DNA of 64,000 bases from positions 56,995 through 120,994 of the forward strand of contig CAVSUM010000019.1 in assembly GCA_963731105.1 (NCBI GenBank). The letters run 5' to 3'. The position numbers were made by a program, and so were the translations under genes. Shown one piece after another: positions 26,562 through 35,162 of the stretch. The DNA is from RPQJ01 sp963731105 (lineage in GTDB: Bacteria; Pseudomonadota; Gammaproteobacteria; Steroidobacterales; Steroidobacteraceae). Under the pieces are notes generated by a model. It did not search any database, had not been told where the DNA came from, and was given only the letters and a program-made list of their open reading frames with translations. The number at the start of each line of letters is the position of its first letter. Position 1 is the first letter of the stretch.

Positions 26562-27649
26562 CGCAAGCCACTGCCATGGTGATGGCCGGCGGCACGGGCG
26601 GGCACGTGTTCCCCGCGCTTGCCACGGCGCGCGTGCTCGAGCGGCGCGGCTACAGGATCGTCTGGCTCGGCACGCAGCGTGGCATCGAGGCGCGGCTGGT
26701 CCCGGCGGCCGGCATCCCGGTCGAGTGGCTCAGCGTGAGCGGGTTGCGCGGCAAGGGCATCGGCGCGCTGCTGATCGCACCGTTCCGGCTGCTGGTCGCG
26801 CTGGTCCAGGCACTGCGCGCCGTGCGCCGTCACCGGCCGGCCGTGGTGCTCGGCGCGGGCGGCTTTGCCTCCGGCCCCGGCGGCGTCGCCGCGTGGCTGC
26901 TGCGCCGACCGCTGGTGGTGCACGAGCAGAACGCCGTCGCCGGCCTGACCAATCGCGTGCTGGCGCGCCTGGCCGACCGCGTGCTCGAGGGATTCCCGGG
27001 CAGCTTCGGCCGCAGCGTGCGCGCCGAGCACGTCGGCAATCCGGTGCGCCCGGAGATCGCTGCCGTCGCGCCGCCCGAGCGGCGCTTCGCAGCGCGCGAG
27101 GGCAAGGCCCGCCTGCTGGTGTTCGGCGGCAGCCAGGGTGCGGCGCGGCTCAACGCCGTCGTGCCCGCAGCAATCGCCGAGCTGCCCGCGGCGCTGCGCC
27201 CCGAGGTGCTGCACCAGACCGGCCGCAACGGCCACGACGACACGGTGGCGGCCTACCAGTCGCGCGGCATCGAAGCGGACGTGCGCCCGTTCATCGACGA
27301 CATGGCGGGTGCCTACGGCTGGGCCGACCTTGCCGTGTGCCGCTCCGGTGCGCTGACGGTCGCGGAACTCGAGGCAGCCGGCGTGCCGGCCGTGCTGGTG
27401 CCGTTCCCGGCCGCGGTCGACGACCACCAGACGCGCAACGCCGAGCACGTGGTGCGCGGTGGCGCCGCGGTGCTGTTGCCCGAGTCGCAGCTCACGCCGC
27501 TGTCGCTGGCTGCGGCGCTGCGCGAATTGCTCGAGGCCGGCCGGCCGCGGCTCACGCAGATGGCGACGGCCGCGCGCGGCATGGCCATCACGGACGCCGA
27601 CGAGCGGCTGGCGGATGCCTGCGTCGCCGCGGCGGGAGGCGTGCGATGA
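26558..27649 (+). CDS. murG: UDP-GlcNAc:lipid I N-acetylglucosaminyltransferase MurG
   Basis: 363 residues from a GTG start overlapping the ftsW stop. Motifs are AGGTGGHVFPALA near the N-terminus, LGAGGFASGPGG, HEQNAVAGLTN, FGGSQGAARLN, and the UDP-GlcNAc site SGALTVAELEAAGVPAVLVPFP with DDHQTRNAE. It converts lipid I to lipid II on the cytoplasmic face of the membrane. A four-base overlap with murC indicates coupling. Intact. Confidence 0.96.
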   Translation: MTQATAMVMAGGTGGHVFPALATARVLERRGYRIVWLGTQRGIEARLVPAAGIPVEWLSVSGLRGKGIGALLIAPFRLLVALVQALRAVRRHRPAVVLGAGGFASGPGGVAAWLLRRPLVVHEQNAVAGLTNRVLARLADRVLEGFPGSFGRSVRAEHVGNPVRPEIAAVAPPERRFAAREGKARLLVFGGSQGAARLNAVVPAAIAELPAALRPEVLHQTGRNGHDDTVAAYQSRGIEADVRPFIDDMAGAYGWADLAVCRSGALTVAELEAAGVPAVLVPFPAAVDDHQTRNAEHVVRGGAAVLLPESQLTPLSLAAALRELLEAGRPRLTQMATAARGMAITDADERLADACVAAAGGVR

Positions 27650-29073
27650 AGGACCGCATGCGGCGCATCCACACGATCCACTTCGTCGGCATCGGCGGCA
27701 GCGGCATGAGCGGCATCGCCGAGGTGCTGCTCAACCTCGACTACGCGGTGCAGGGCAGCGACCTCAAGGCGGGCGAGGTCACGCGCCGGCTCGAGTCGCT
27801 GGGCGCCAGGGTGTTCATCGGCCACCGCGCCGAAAACGTCGCGGGCGCGGACGTCGTGGTGGTGTCGAGCGCGATCAATACCGAGAACCCGGAGGTGGCG
27901 CGGGCACTGGCGCAGCGCATCCCGGTGGTGAAGCGTGCCGAGATGCTCGGCGAGCTGATGCGCTTCCGTTACTCGATCGCCGTGGCGGGCACGCACGGCA
28001 AGACCACGACCACCAGCCTGGTGGCGAGCGTGCTCGCCGAGGGCGGCGAGGACCCGACCTTCGTCATCGGCGGGCGCCTGAAGAGCGCCGCGACCAATGC
28101 GCGCCTCGGCGCCGGCCGCTACCTCGTGGCCGAGGCCGACGAGAGCGACGCGTCGTTCATGCACCTGCAGCCGGTGATCGCGATCGTCACCAACGTCGAC
28201 GCCGATCACCTCGGCACGCACGGCGGCGATTTCGAGAAGCTCAAGGCGAGCTTCGTCGAGTTCCTGCACAACCTGCCGTTCTACGGGCTGGCCGTGGTCT
28301 GCGCCGACGATCGCGAGGCGGCAGCGCTCATCCCGCGCATCTCGCGGCCGTACCTCACCTACGGCTTTGCCGAGGGCGTGGACGTGCGCGCGGTCAACGT
28401 CGAGCGGCGCGGCGGCCAGTCCGCCTTCGACGTGCTGCGTCGTGGCCGGGATGACGCGCCGCTGCGCGTTACACTCAACCTGCCGGGCCGGCACAACGTG
28501 CTCAATGCGCTCGCGGCGATCGCGGTGGCCACCGAGCTCGAGATCGACGACGCGGCGATCCAGCGCGCGCTGGCCGGGTTCCAGGGCATCGATCGCCGCC
28601 TGCAGGTGCTGGGCGACGTGGACATCGGCCGCGGCCGCGTCACGCTCGTCGACGACTACGGCCACCACCCGACCGAGATCGCGGCGACGCTCGAGGCCGC
28701 GCGCCAGGCGTGGCCGGGCCGCCGCCTGCTGCTCGCGTTCGAGCCGCACCGTTACACGCGCACCCGCGACCTGCTCGACGACTTCGCGCAGGTGCTCTCG
28801 ACGGCCGATGCGCTGGTGGTCGCCGAGGTCTATCCGGCGGGCGAGGCCCCGATCCCGGGCGCCGACGGCAAGGCGCTGTGCCGCGCGATCCGCTCGCGCG
28901 GCACGGTCGAGCCGGTGCTGCTCAAGTCGCTCGACGAGCTGCCGCAGGTGCTCGCCGGCATCGCACGCGACGGCGACGTCGTGCTCACGATGGGTGCGGG
29001 CAGCATCGGCGCGGCGGCGCACGACTTGCCGGCCACGCTGCAGGCCGCCGCGACCGCCGGAGGTGCCGCATGA
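27646..29073 (+). CDS. murC: UDP-N-acetylmuramate:L-alanine ligase MurC
   Basis: 475 residues. The UDP-binding GIGGSGMSGIAEVL motif lies near 15-28 and the ATP loop GTHGKTTTTSLVASV around 115-129; EADESDASF and DDYGHHPTEI follow. MurC adds L-alanine to UDP-MurNAc, the first peptide step. The murB gene that often follows murC is absent; ddlB comes next with a four-base overlap. Intact. Confidence 0.96.
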   Translation: MKDRMRRIHTIHFVGIGGSGMSGIAEVLLNLDYAVQGSDLKAGEVTRRLESLGARVFIGHRAENVAGADVVVVSSAINTENPEVARALAQRIPVVKRAEMLGELMRFRYSIAVAGTHGKTTTTSLVASVLAEGGEDPTFVIGGRLKSAATNARLGAGRYLVAEADESDASFMHLQPVIAIVTNVDADHLGTHGGDFEKLKASFVEFLHNLPFYGLAVVCADDREAAALIPRISRPYLTYGFAEGVDVRAVNVERRGGQSAFDVLRRGRDDAPLRVTLNLPGRHNVLNALAAIAVATELEIDDAAIQRALAGFQGIDRRLQVLGDVDIGRGRVTLVDDYGHHPTEIAATLEAARQAWPGRRLLLAFEPHRYTRTRDLLDDFAQVLSTADALVVAEVYPAGEAPIPGADGKALCRAIRSRGTVEPVLLKSLDELPQVLAGIARDGDVVLTMGAGSIGAAAHDLPATLQAAATAGGAA

Positions 29074-30041
29074 GCCGCGCGCCGCGCCGCATCACGGATC
29101 CGCGCGAGTTCGGCCGCGTCGCCGTGCTGCTCGGCGGCACGTCGTCGGAGCGCGAGGTGTCGCTCGACTCGGGCCGCAACGTGCTCGAGGCGCTGCTGCG
29201 CCAGGGCGTGGACGCGACGCCGGTCGACGGCATTCCCGCGCTGGTGCAGGCGCTCACTGCTGCCGGCGGGCCCGGCTACGACCGCGTGTTCAACATCCTG
29301 CACGGCAACCGCGGCGGCGGCGAGGACGGCGTGCTGCAGGGCCTGCTCGACGCGCTCGGCGTGCCGTACACCGGCTCGGGCGTGCTCGGTTCGGCGTTGT
29401 CGATGGACAAGATCCGCACCAAGCAGGTGTGGCTGTCGCTCGGGCTGCCCACGCCCGCGTACGCGAGCCTCGGGCACGGCGACGACGTGCGCGCGGCGGC
29501 CCGCAAGATCGGCCTGCCGGTGATCGTGAAGCCCGCGTGCGAAGGCTCGAGCGTCGGCGTCAGCCGCTGCTTCAAGGATGCGGACCTCGACGCGGCGGTC
29601 GAGCTGGCGGCGCGCTACCAGGGGGCGCTGCTGGTCGAGCAGCTGATCGAGGGCGAGGAGTACACGGTCGCCGTGCTCGGCACCGAGGCGCTGCCGTCGA
29701 TCCGCATCGTGCCCGCCGGCGAGTATTACGACTACCACGCCAAGTACGTCGCCGAGGACACGCAGTACCTCTGCCCCGGCGCGAGCGGCGCGACCGAGCA
29801 GGAGCTCGGCAGCCTCGCGCTCGCCGCGTTCTTCGCCGTCGACTGCGCGGGCTGGGGCCGCGTCGACTTCATGCGCGACCGCGCCGGCCGCCCGTGGTTG
29901 CTCGAGGTGAACACCGCGCCCGGGATGACCAGTCATTCGCTGGTGCCGAAGGCGGCGCGGCAGCGCGGCATCGAGTTCGACGAGCTGGTGTGGCGCGTGC
30001 TCGAGACCAGCCTGCCGGCCGGGGAGGGCAGCGCGCGATGA
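29070..30041 (+). CDS. ddlB: D-alanine:D-alanine ligase B
   Basis: 323 residues, ATP-grasp fold. Visible motifs are VAVLLGGTSSEREVSLDSG, HGNRGGGEDGVLQGLLDALGVPYTGSG, MDKIRTKQVW, PACEGSSVGVS and LEVNTAPGMTSHSLVPKAA. The usual HGxxGEDG reads HGNRGGGEDG, one residue longer than the textbook spacing. It supplies D-Ala-D-Ala to MurF. The stop overlaps the ftsQ start. Intact. Confidence 0.95.
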   Translation: MSRAPRRITDPREFGRVAVLLGGTSSEREVSLDSGRNVLEALLRQGVDATPVDGIPALVQALTAAGGPGYDRVFNILHGNRGGGEDGVLQGLLDALGVPYTGSGVLGSALSMDKIRTKQVWLSLGLPTPAYASLGHGDDVRAAARKIGLPVIVKPACEGSSVGVSRCFKDADLDAAVELAARYQGALLVEQLIEGEEYTVAVLGTEALPSIRIVPAGEYYDYHAKYVAEDTQYLCPGASGATEQELGSLALAAFFAVDCAGWGRVDFMRDRAGRPWLLEVNTAPGMTSHSLVPKAARQRGIEFDELVWRVLETSLPAGEGSAR

Positions 30042-30835
30042 TGCTGCCCTGGAAGAAACGCAATCGCCGGCAGGCCCGCACCGACGAGCCGGCGCTGCTC
30101 GAGCGCGTCAACTGGCGCGCGGTCGGCAGCGCCGCGGCAGTGGTCGCCGGCTGTGCGCTGCTGGCGTGGCTGCTGGTGGTGGCGCTCGACCGCCCCGTGC
30201 GGCGCGTGATCGTCGAAGGCTCGTTCCAGCGCGTGGCGCCGCCCGAGATCGAGGCGGCCGTCGCCGAAGTCGCGCGCGGCGGCCTCGCCAGCATCGACCT
30301 CGACGAGGTGCGCGAGCGCATCGAGCGCATCGACTGGGTCGACCACGCCGTGGTGCAGCGGCGCTGGCCCGAGGCCCTGCGCGTGCTGGTGGTCGAGCAG
30401 GTGGCCGCGGCGCGCTGGAACGACACCGGGTTGCTCAACGCGCGCGGCGAGCTGTTCCTGCGCAACGCGCGCTACGTGCCGCCGGAGCTGCCGCTGCTCG
30501 AAGGGCCCGCCGGCAGCGAAGGCATCGTCGCCCAGCTGTACCTCGACACGCAGGGGCGGCTGCTCGAGGCCGGCCTGCGCCTCACCGGCGTGCGCCTCGA
30601 CGCGCGCGGCGCCTGGGAACTCGATCTCGCGAACGGCGTGAAGGTGCGGCTCGGCCGCCTCGCGCTCACCGATCGCCTCGACCGCTTCGTCCGCCTCGCG
30701 AGCCCGCTGGTGGCGAAGCGTGCCGCCGAGATCGGCTACGTGGACATGCGCTACACCAATGGATTCAGCGTGGGTTGGAACGCGCGTTCGGCCCTCGCCG
30801 TCGCCCCGCAGGAGGACGCGACCCCCGATGGCTAG
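30038..30835 (+). CDS. ftsQ: Cell division protein FtsQ
   Basis: 265 residues: a basic cytoplasmic tail (MLPWKKRNRRQARTDE), one membrane helix (about 31-49), a POTRA domain starting RRVIVEGSFQRVAPPEIEAAV, and the FtsQ beta domain (WNDTGLLNARGELFL and WELDLANGVKVRLG). FtsQ links early and late divisome proteins and binds FtsB and FtsL. ATG at 30038 or 30041. It overlaps ftsA by eight bases. Intact. Confidence 0.94.
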   Translation: MMLPWKKRNRRQARTDEPALLERVNWRAVGSAAAVVAGCALLAWLLVVALDRPVRRVIVEGSFQRVAPPEIEAAVAEVARGGLASIDLDEVRERIERIDWVDHAVVQRRWPEALRVLVVEQVAAARWNDTGLLNARGELFLRNARYVPPELPLLEGPAGSEGIVAQLYLDTQGRLLEAGLRLTGVRLDARGAWELDLANGVKVRLGRLALTDRLDRFVRLASPLVAKRAAEIGYVDMRYTNGFSVGWNARSALAVAPQEDATPDG

Positions 30836-32063
30836 GAAACCGGAACGCAACCTGATCGTCGGCCTCGACATCGGCACCTCCAAGGTGGTGGCGATCGTCG
30901 GCGAGCTCGGCGCCGACGGCACGATCGAGGTGGTGGGCGTGGGCTCGCATCCGTCGCGCGGGCTGAAGAAAGGCGTGGTGGTCAACATCGACTCCACCGT
31001 GCAGTCCATCCAGCGTGCCGTCGAGGAGGCGGAGCTGATGGCCGGCTGCGAGATCCACTCGGTGTTCGCCGGCATCGCCGGCAGCCACGTGCGCAGCCTC
31101 AACTCGCACGGCATCGTCGCGATCCGCGACAAGGAAGTGACGCCCGGCGACGTCGAGCGCGTGATCGACGCGGCGCGCGCGGTGGCGATCCCGGCCGACC
31201 AGAAGATCCTGCACATCCTGCCGCAGGAATTCATCATCGACACGCAGGACGGCATCCGCGAGCCGGTCGGCATGTCGGGCGTGCGGCTCGAGGCCAAGGT
31301 GCACATCGTCACCGGCGCGGAGAGCGCGGCGCAGAACATCGTCAAGTGCGTGCAGCGCTGCGGGCTCGAGGTCGAGGACATCGTGCTCGAGCAGCTCGCC
31401 TCGAGCTACGCGGTGCTCGCCGAGGACGAGAAGGACCTCGGCGTGTGCCTGATCGACGTCGGCGGCGGCACCACCGACGTGGCGGTGTTCTCCGGCGGCG
31501 CGATCCGCCACACCGCGGTGATCCCGCTCGCCGGCGACATGGTCACCAACGACATCGCGCAGAGCCTGCGCACGCCGACGCACCACGCCGAGGAAATCAA
31601 GATCAAGTACGCGTGCGCGCTGTCGCAGCTCGCCAACGCGGACGAGACCATCGAGGTGCCGAGCGTGGGCGACCGCCCTGCGCGCCGCCTGGCGCGCCAG
31701 ACGCTCGCGAGCGTGGTCGAGGCGCGCTACGAGGAGATCTTCGTGCTGGTGCGCGACGAGCTGGCGCGCGCCGGCTTCGAGCATTCGATCGCGGCGGGCA
31801 TCGTGCTCACCGGCGGCAGCGCCAAGATGGACGGCGTCATCGAGCTCGCCGAGGAAGTGTTCCACGCGCCGGTGCGGCTCGGCCTGCCGCAGGGCGTGAG
31901 CGGCCTCGTCGACGTGGTGCGCAATCCCATCCACTCCACCGGCGTCGGCCTGCTGTTGTTCGGGCGCGAGAACTACGTGCGCCGCGGCCGCACCGCGCCC
32001 GTCGCGAACGGCATGCGCACGGTGGTGGACCGGATGCGGGCGTGGTTTCAGGGGAATTTCTAG
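30828..32063 (+). CDS. ftsA: Cell division protein FtsA
   Basis: 411 residues, actin-like ATPase. IVGLDIGTSKVVAIVGEL opens the first ATP motif, CLIDVGGGTTDVAVFSGG is the phosphate-2 loop, and GIVLTGGSAKMDGVIELA is the adenosine motif. The C-terminal amphipathic membrane helix is present (VVDRMRAWFQGNF). FtsA anchors FtsZ to the membrane. Its TAG stop is the first of a run of TAG-containing heptamers (element D). Confidence 0.96.
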   Translation: MARKPERNLIVGLDIGTSKVVAIVGELGADGTIEVVGVGSHPSRGLKKGVVVNIDSTVQSIQRAVEEAELMAGCEIHSVFAGIAGSHVRSLNSHGIVAIRDKEVTPGDVERVIDAARAVAIPADQKILHILPQEFIIDTQDGIREPVGMSGVRLEAKVHIVTGAESAAQNIVKCVQRCGLEVEDIVLEQLASSYAVLAEDEKDLGVCLIDVGGGTTDVAVFSGGAIRHTAVIPLAGDMVTNDIAQSLRTPTHHAEEIKIKYACALSQLANADETIEVPSVGDRPARRLARQTLASVVEARYEEIFVLVRDELARAGFEHSIAAGIVLTGGSAKMDGVIELAEEVFHAPVRLGLPQGVSGLVDVVRNPIHSTGVGLLLFGRENYVRRGRTAPVANGMRTVVDRMRAWFQGNF

Positions 32064-32194
32064 CGGATAGCGGATAGGGGGTAAGCGGATAGGAAGAGGC
32101 GCGGCGGCAGGGTTCGGGTTTCGTAGCAGTTTCAGATTCGTCGGCGACGGCAACGATTTCTTACTAGTCACTAATCATTAGTCATTAGTCACTT
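32061..32194. repeat. Stop-rich element D between ftsA and ftsZ (non-matching arms)
   Basis: The left part (32061-32093) repeats TAGCGGA and ends with GGGGGTAAGCGGATAGG. The right part (32161-32194), read on the minus strand, is AGTGACTAATGACTAATG followed by ATTAGTGACTAG. The two halves are not complementary, unlike the other elements, but each is dense in stop codons on the strand leading inward. The spacer of about 67 bases shows no gene. Confidence 0.75.
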
Positions 32195-32217
32195 TCATCT
32201 CACGGAGCAGCACACAA

Positions 32218-33387
32218 ATGTTCGTACTCGCAGATACGGAAAACCAGGGGGCGGTCATCAAGGTCGTCGGCGTCGGCGGCGGTGGCGGCAACGCGGTCAC
32301 GCACATGATCAGCTCGGGGATCGAGGGCGTGGACTTCATCTGCGTCAACACCGACGCCCAGGCGCTCAAGCACTCGCGGGTGAAGACCAGCCTGCAGATC
32401 GGCTCGAACATCACCAAGGGCCTCGGCGCGGGCGCCGACCCCGAGGTCGGCCGCCAGGCCGCGATGGAGGATCGTGACCGCATCGTCGAGCTGGTCGACG
32501 GCTCCGACATGATCTTCATCACTGCCGGCATGGGCGGCGGCACCGGCACCGGCGCCGCGCCGATCGTGGCACAGGTGGCGAAGGAGCTCGGCATCCTCAC
32601 GGTCGCCGTCGTCACCAAGCCGTTCGAGATGGAAGGCAACAAGCGCCACGCGCTCGCCGACCAGGGCATCACCGAGCTCGGCAAGTACGTCGACTCGCTG
32701 ATCACCATCCCGAACCAGAAGCTGCTCACCGTGCTCGGCGGCGACACGACGCTGCTCGATGCGTTCAAGGCCGCGAACCAGGTGCTGCAGGGCGCCGTGC
32801 AGGGCATCGCCGAGCTGATCACGCGCCCCGGCCTGATCAACGTCGACTTCGCCGACGTCCGCACCGTGATGGCCGAGACCGGCATGGCGATGATGGGCTC
32901 TGGCGCCGCCACCGGCGAAAACCGCGCCCGCGCCGCTGCCGAAGCCGCGATCTCGAGCCCGCTGCTCGAGGACGTGAACCTCTCCGGCGCGCACGGCCTG
33001 CTGATCAACGTCACCGCCGGCATGGACCTGCGCACCAGCGAGTTCCACGTCGTGGGCGACACCATCAAGCAGTTCGCGTCCGAGGACGCGACCGTGGTGG
33101 TCGGCTACGTGATCGATCCGGAGATGACCGACCAGATCCGCGTCACCGTGGTCGCGACCGGCATCGGCCGGCCGATGGCCGCGCGCGGCCTGCCGCCGGG
33201 CACGCAGCCGACCGTGCAGGTGGTGGCCGGCGGACGTGGCCCCGCGCGCCGTCCGCTCGAGAACTTCGCGGACCTCGAGATCCCGACGCACATGCGCCGC
33301 CGCCGCGCGGTGGGTGACGACGTGCGCTCGGATGGGGACGAGTCATATCTCGACATCCCGGCGTTCCTGCGCCGCCAGGCGGACTGA
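32218..33387 (+). CDS. ftsZ: Cell division protein FtsZ
   Basis: 389 residues. The tubulin signature GGGTGTGAAP is present, with NTDAQAL near the N-terminus and the T7 loop NVDFADVRTVM. The conserved C-terminal peptide DIPAFLRRQAD, which binds FtsA and ZapD, ends the protein after a Pro/Arg-rich linker. FtsZ polymerises into the Z ring. ATG 32218 follows CACGGAGCAGCACACAA. A zapD gene is also in this window (41130-41936). Intact. Confidence 0.98.
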   Translation: MFVLADTENQGAVIKVVGVGGGGGNAVTHMISSGIEGVDFICVNTDAQALKHSRVKTSLQIGSNITKGLGAGADPEVGRQAAMEDRDRIVELVDGSDMIFITAGMGGGTGTGAAPIVAQVAKELGILTVAVVTKPFEMEGNKRHALADQGITELGKYVDSLITIPNQKLLTVLGGDTTLLDAFKAANQVLQGAVQGIAELITRPGLINVDFADVRTVMAETGMAMMGSGAATGENRARAAAEAAISSPLLEDVNLSGAHGLLINVTAGMDLRTSEFHVVGDTIKQFASEDATVVVGYVIDPEMTDQIRVTVVATGIGRPMAARGLPPGTQPTVQVVAGGRGPARRPLENFADLEIPTHMRRRRAVGDDVRSDGDESYLDIPAFLRRQAD

Positions 33388-33414
33388 CCGCGACCGGCGC
33401 AGCCGGTGGCGGTC

Positions 33415-33508
33415 GGCCGTGGGCGGTAGGCTGTGGACTGTGGGTCGGAAACTGCTCCTCCGACCCACGGCCCTCGGTCTACAGTCCACAGCCTTGCGCC
33501 CACAGTCC
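33415..33508. repeat. Imperfect inverted repeat of GGCTGTG/GGACTGTG type between ftsZ and lpxC
   Basis: The left arm 33415-33448 (ending GACTGTGGGTCGG) and right arm 33460-33508 pair over most of their length, with a short extra block in the right arm. The unit GG(G/A)CTGT is again seven bases long, and the same word repeats inside pilD (47583-47617). No ORF with protein features overlaps it. Confidence 0.7.
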
Positions 33509-33607
33509 CTTTCAATTCAGCACCTTAGGCCCGTTCTGCCCGCCTGTGCTAAGCTTTCGGGCTAACTCCACCGGGAGCGCCCCGCCATGGGCGCACATCA
33601 CCCGAGC

Positions 33608-34522
33608 ATGCTCAAGCAACGCACCCTGAAGAACTCGATCCGCGCCACCGGCGTGGGCCTGCACACCGGCAAGAAAGTGCTGATGGTGCTGCGCCCGGCG
33701 CCCGTGAACAGCGGCATCACCTTCCGCCGCACCGACCTCGACGAGCCGGTCGACATCCAGGCGCGCGCCGAGAACGTCGGCGAGACCACGCTCGGCACCA
33801 CGCTGGTGCAGGACGGCATCAAGGTCTCCACGATCGAGCACCTGCTGTCGGCGCTGGCGGGCCTCGGCATCGACAACGTGCTGATCGAGCTCTCGGCGGG
33901 CGAAGTGCCGATCATGGACGGCAGTGCCGGTCCGTTCGTGTTCCTGCTGCAGTCGGCCGGCATCGAGGAACAGACCGCGCCGAAGCGCTTCGTGCGCATC
34001 CGCAAGAGCGTCAAGGTCGAGGACGGCGACAAGTGGGCGCGCTTCGATCCCTACGACGGTTTCAAGGTTAACTTCGAAATCGAGTTCGACCACCCGGTGT
34101 TCAAGCGCCGCTCGCAGGTCGCCTCGATGGACTTCTCGACGACCACCTTCCTGCGCGAAGTGAGCCGCGCCCGCACGTTCGGCTTCATGCGCGACCTCGA
34201 GTACATGCGCTCGCACAACCTCGCGCTCGGCGGCAACCTCGACAACGCGATCGTGCTCGACGACTACCGCATCCTCAACGAGGACGGCCTGCGCTACGAA
34301 GACGAGTTCGTGAAGCACAAGATCCTCGACGCGATCGGCGACCTGTACCTGCTCGGCCACAGCCTGATCGGCGAGTTCAGCGGCTTCAAGTCGGGCCACG
34401 GCCTGAACAACCGCCTGCTGCGCACGCTGATGGCGGACGAGAGCGCGTGGGAAGAAGTGACGTTCGCGACGCTGCAGGACGCGCCGATTTCGTACGTCGC
34501 GGCTGCTGCAGCGACGGCCTGA
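33608..34522 (+). CDS. lpxC: UDP-3-O-acyl-N-acetylglucosamine deacetylase LpxC
   Basis: 304 residues from ATG 33608 (MLKQRTLKNSIRATGVGLHTG). Zinc-ligand regions are visible: STIEHLLSALAGLGIDN, and KHKILDAIGDLYLLG with the His-x3-Asp pair. Further catalytic features are MDGSAGPFVFLL and the SGHGLNN loop with the catalytic His. LpxC commits UDP-acyl-GlcNAc to lipid A. It closes the dcw cluster as in most gammaproteobacteria. Intact. Confidence 0.97.
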   Translation: MLKQRTLKNSIRATGVGLHTGKKVLMVLRPAPVNSGITFRRTDLDEPVDIQARAENVGETTLGTTLVQDGIKVSTIEHLLSALAGLGIDNVLIELSAGEVPIMDGSAGPFVFLLQSAGIEEQTAPKRFVRIRKSVKVEDGDKWARFDPYDGFKVNFEIEFDHPVFKRRSQVASMDFSTTTFLREVSRARTFGFMRDLEYMRSHNLALGGNLDNAIVLDDYRILNEDGLRYEDEFVKHKILDAIGDLYLLGHSLIGEFSGFKSGHGLNNRLLRTLMADESAWEEVTFATLQDAPISYVAAAAATA

Positions 34523-34527
34523 GGACG

Positions 34528-34626
34528 AGGGGGTAATGATCAGGGGGTAGGGGGTAGTGGGAAGAGATCGGCCAGACTCGGCTGACCGTCCTCCGACTAC
34601 CCCCTACCCCCTAGTCATTACCCCCT
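34528..34626. repeat. Inverted repeat element E
   Basis: The arms 34528-34558 and 34596-34626 match over 31 bases except for a GATC/GACT difference inside the TAATGA unit. The element begins six bases after lpxC ends. Its right arm supplies the last codons and the stop of dciA, which runs into it from the other side. Confidence 0.88.
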
Positions 34627-34924
34627 TTCTTCTCACCCCTTCCCACCCGCACCCTGACCTTCCCCGCCACCGCTCACCGGCCGCCGCCAGTTGCTCGCGC
34701 AACTGCGGTTCCGCATAGCGCACGCGCGCGGACCAGGCGGCCGAGTCGACGATCACCACCAGGTCGTCCCCGCGCCGGTTGGCCGAGACCACGTGCGGGC
34801 GCAGCGGTTCGGGCAGCAACTGCCGCACTTTGTCGCCCAGCGAGGCCGCGGCGGCGGCCTGGCGGGCCAGCCGTTCCAGGCCCGGCAGCGGGGTGTCGAA
34901 CAGGGGTTTCAGGGGGTCTGACAT
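34604..34924 (-). CDS. dciA: DUF721 protein, DciA-like helicase loader
   Basis: 106 residues as read, beginning MSDPLKPLFDTPLPGLERLA, with the DUF721 core VVSANRRGDDLVVIVDSAAWSARVRYAEPQLREQL. DciA proteins help load the replicative helicase DnaB in bacteria lacking DnaC. The last 20 or so residues (WRGRSGCGWEGVRR) look wrong; a one-base shift near 34660 would give GKVRVRVG, more like the family, and stop at a TAG inside element E (34611). So either a small indel exists or the tail is repeat-derived. The lpxC-dciA convergent order is common. Confidence 0.8.
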   Translation of the reverse strand: MSDPLKPLFDTPLPGLERLARQAAAAASLGDKVRQLLPEPLRPHVVSANRRGDDLVVIVDSAAWSARVRYAEPQLREQLAAAGERWRGRSGCGWEGVRRKGVMTRG

Positions 34925-35162
34925 TGTTAAGTCAAAATTGAGGAACGGCCATTTCCGATTGCCAGCCCGACAGCGATTCCTTCATAGTCTGCCGACTCGT
35001 TGCCGGGTGGGTCTACCTCCTGGGTGCCAAGAACAAAAGTTCGGCAGCCAGATCCGGAGTTGTCTCCTGCGGGGCCCGTTCGGATTGATGTGTGACGCAG
35101 CGCAGTCCTCGACGGACGGCCTGCGATCATGCTTGACGGCCGCGAAGAGGGTCAGCGCCGCT

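Noticed and set aside
26177..27448. Long minus-strand open frames antisense to the dcw genes, for example across murG
   Set aside because: Extreme His/Arg/Glu-rich composition and exact codon-mirror relation to murG; the plus-strand proteins are certain family members.
33388..33607. Small gene between ftsZ and lpxC
   Set aside because: Frames there cover the inverted repeat only and have no start or protein-like composition.
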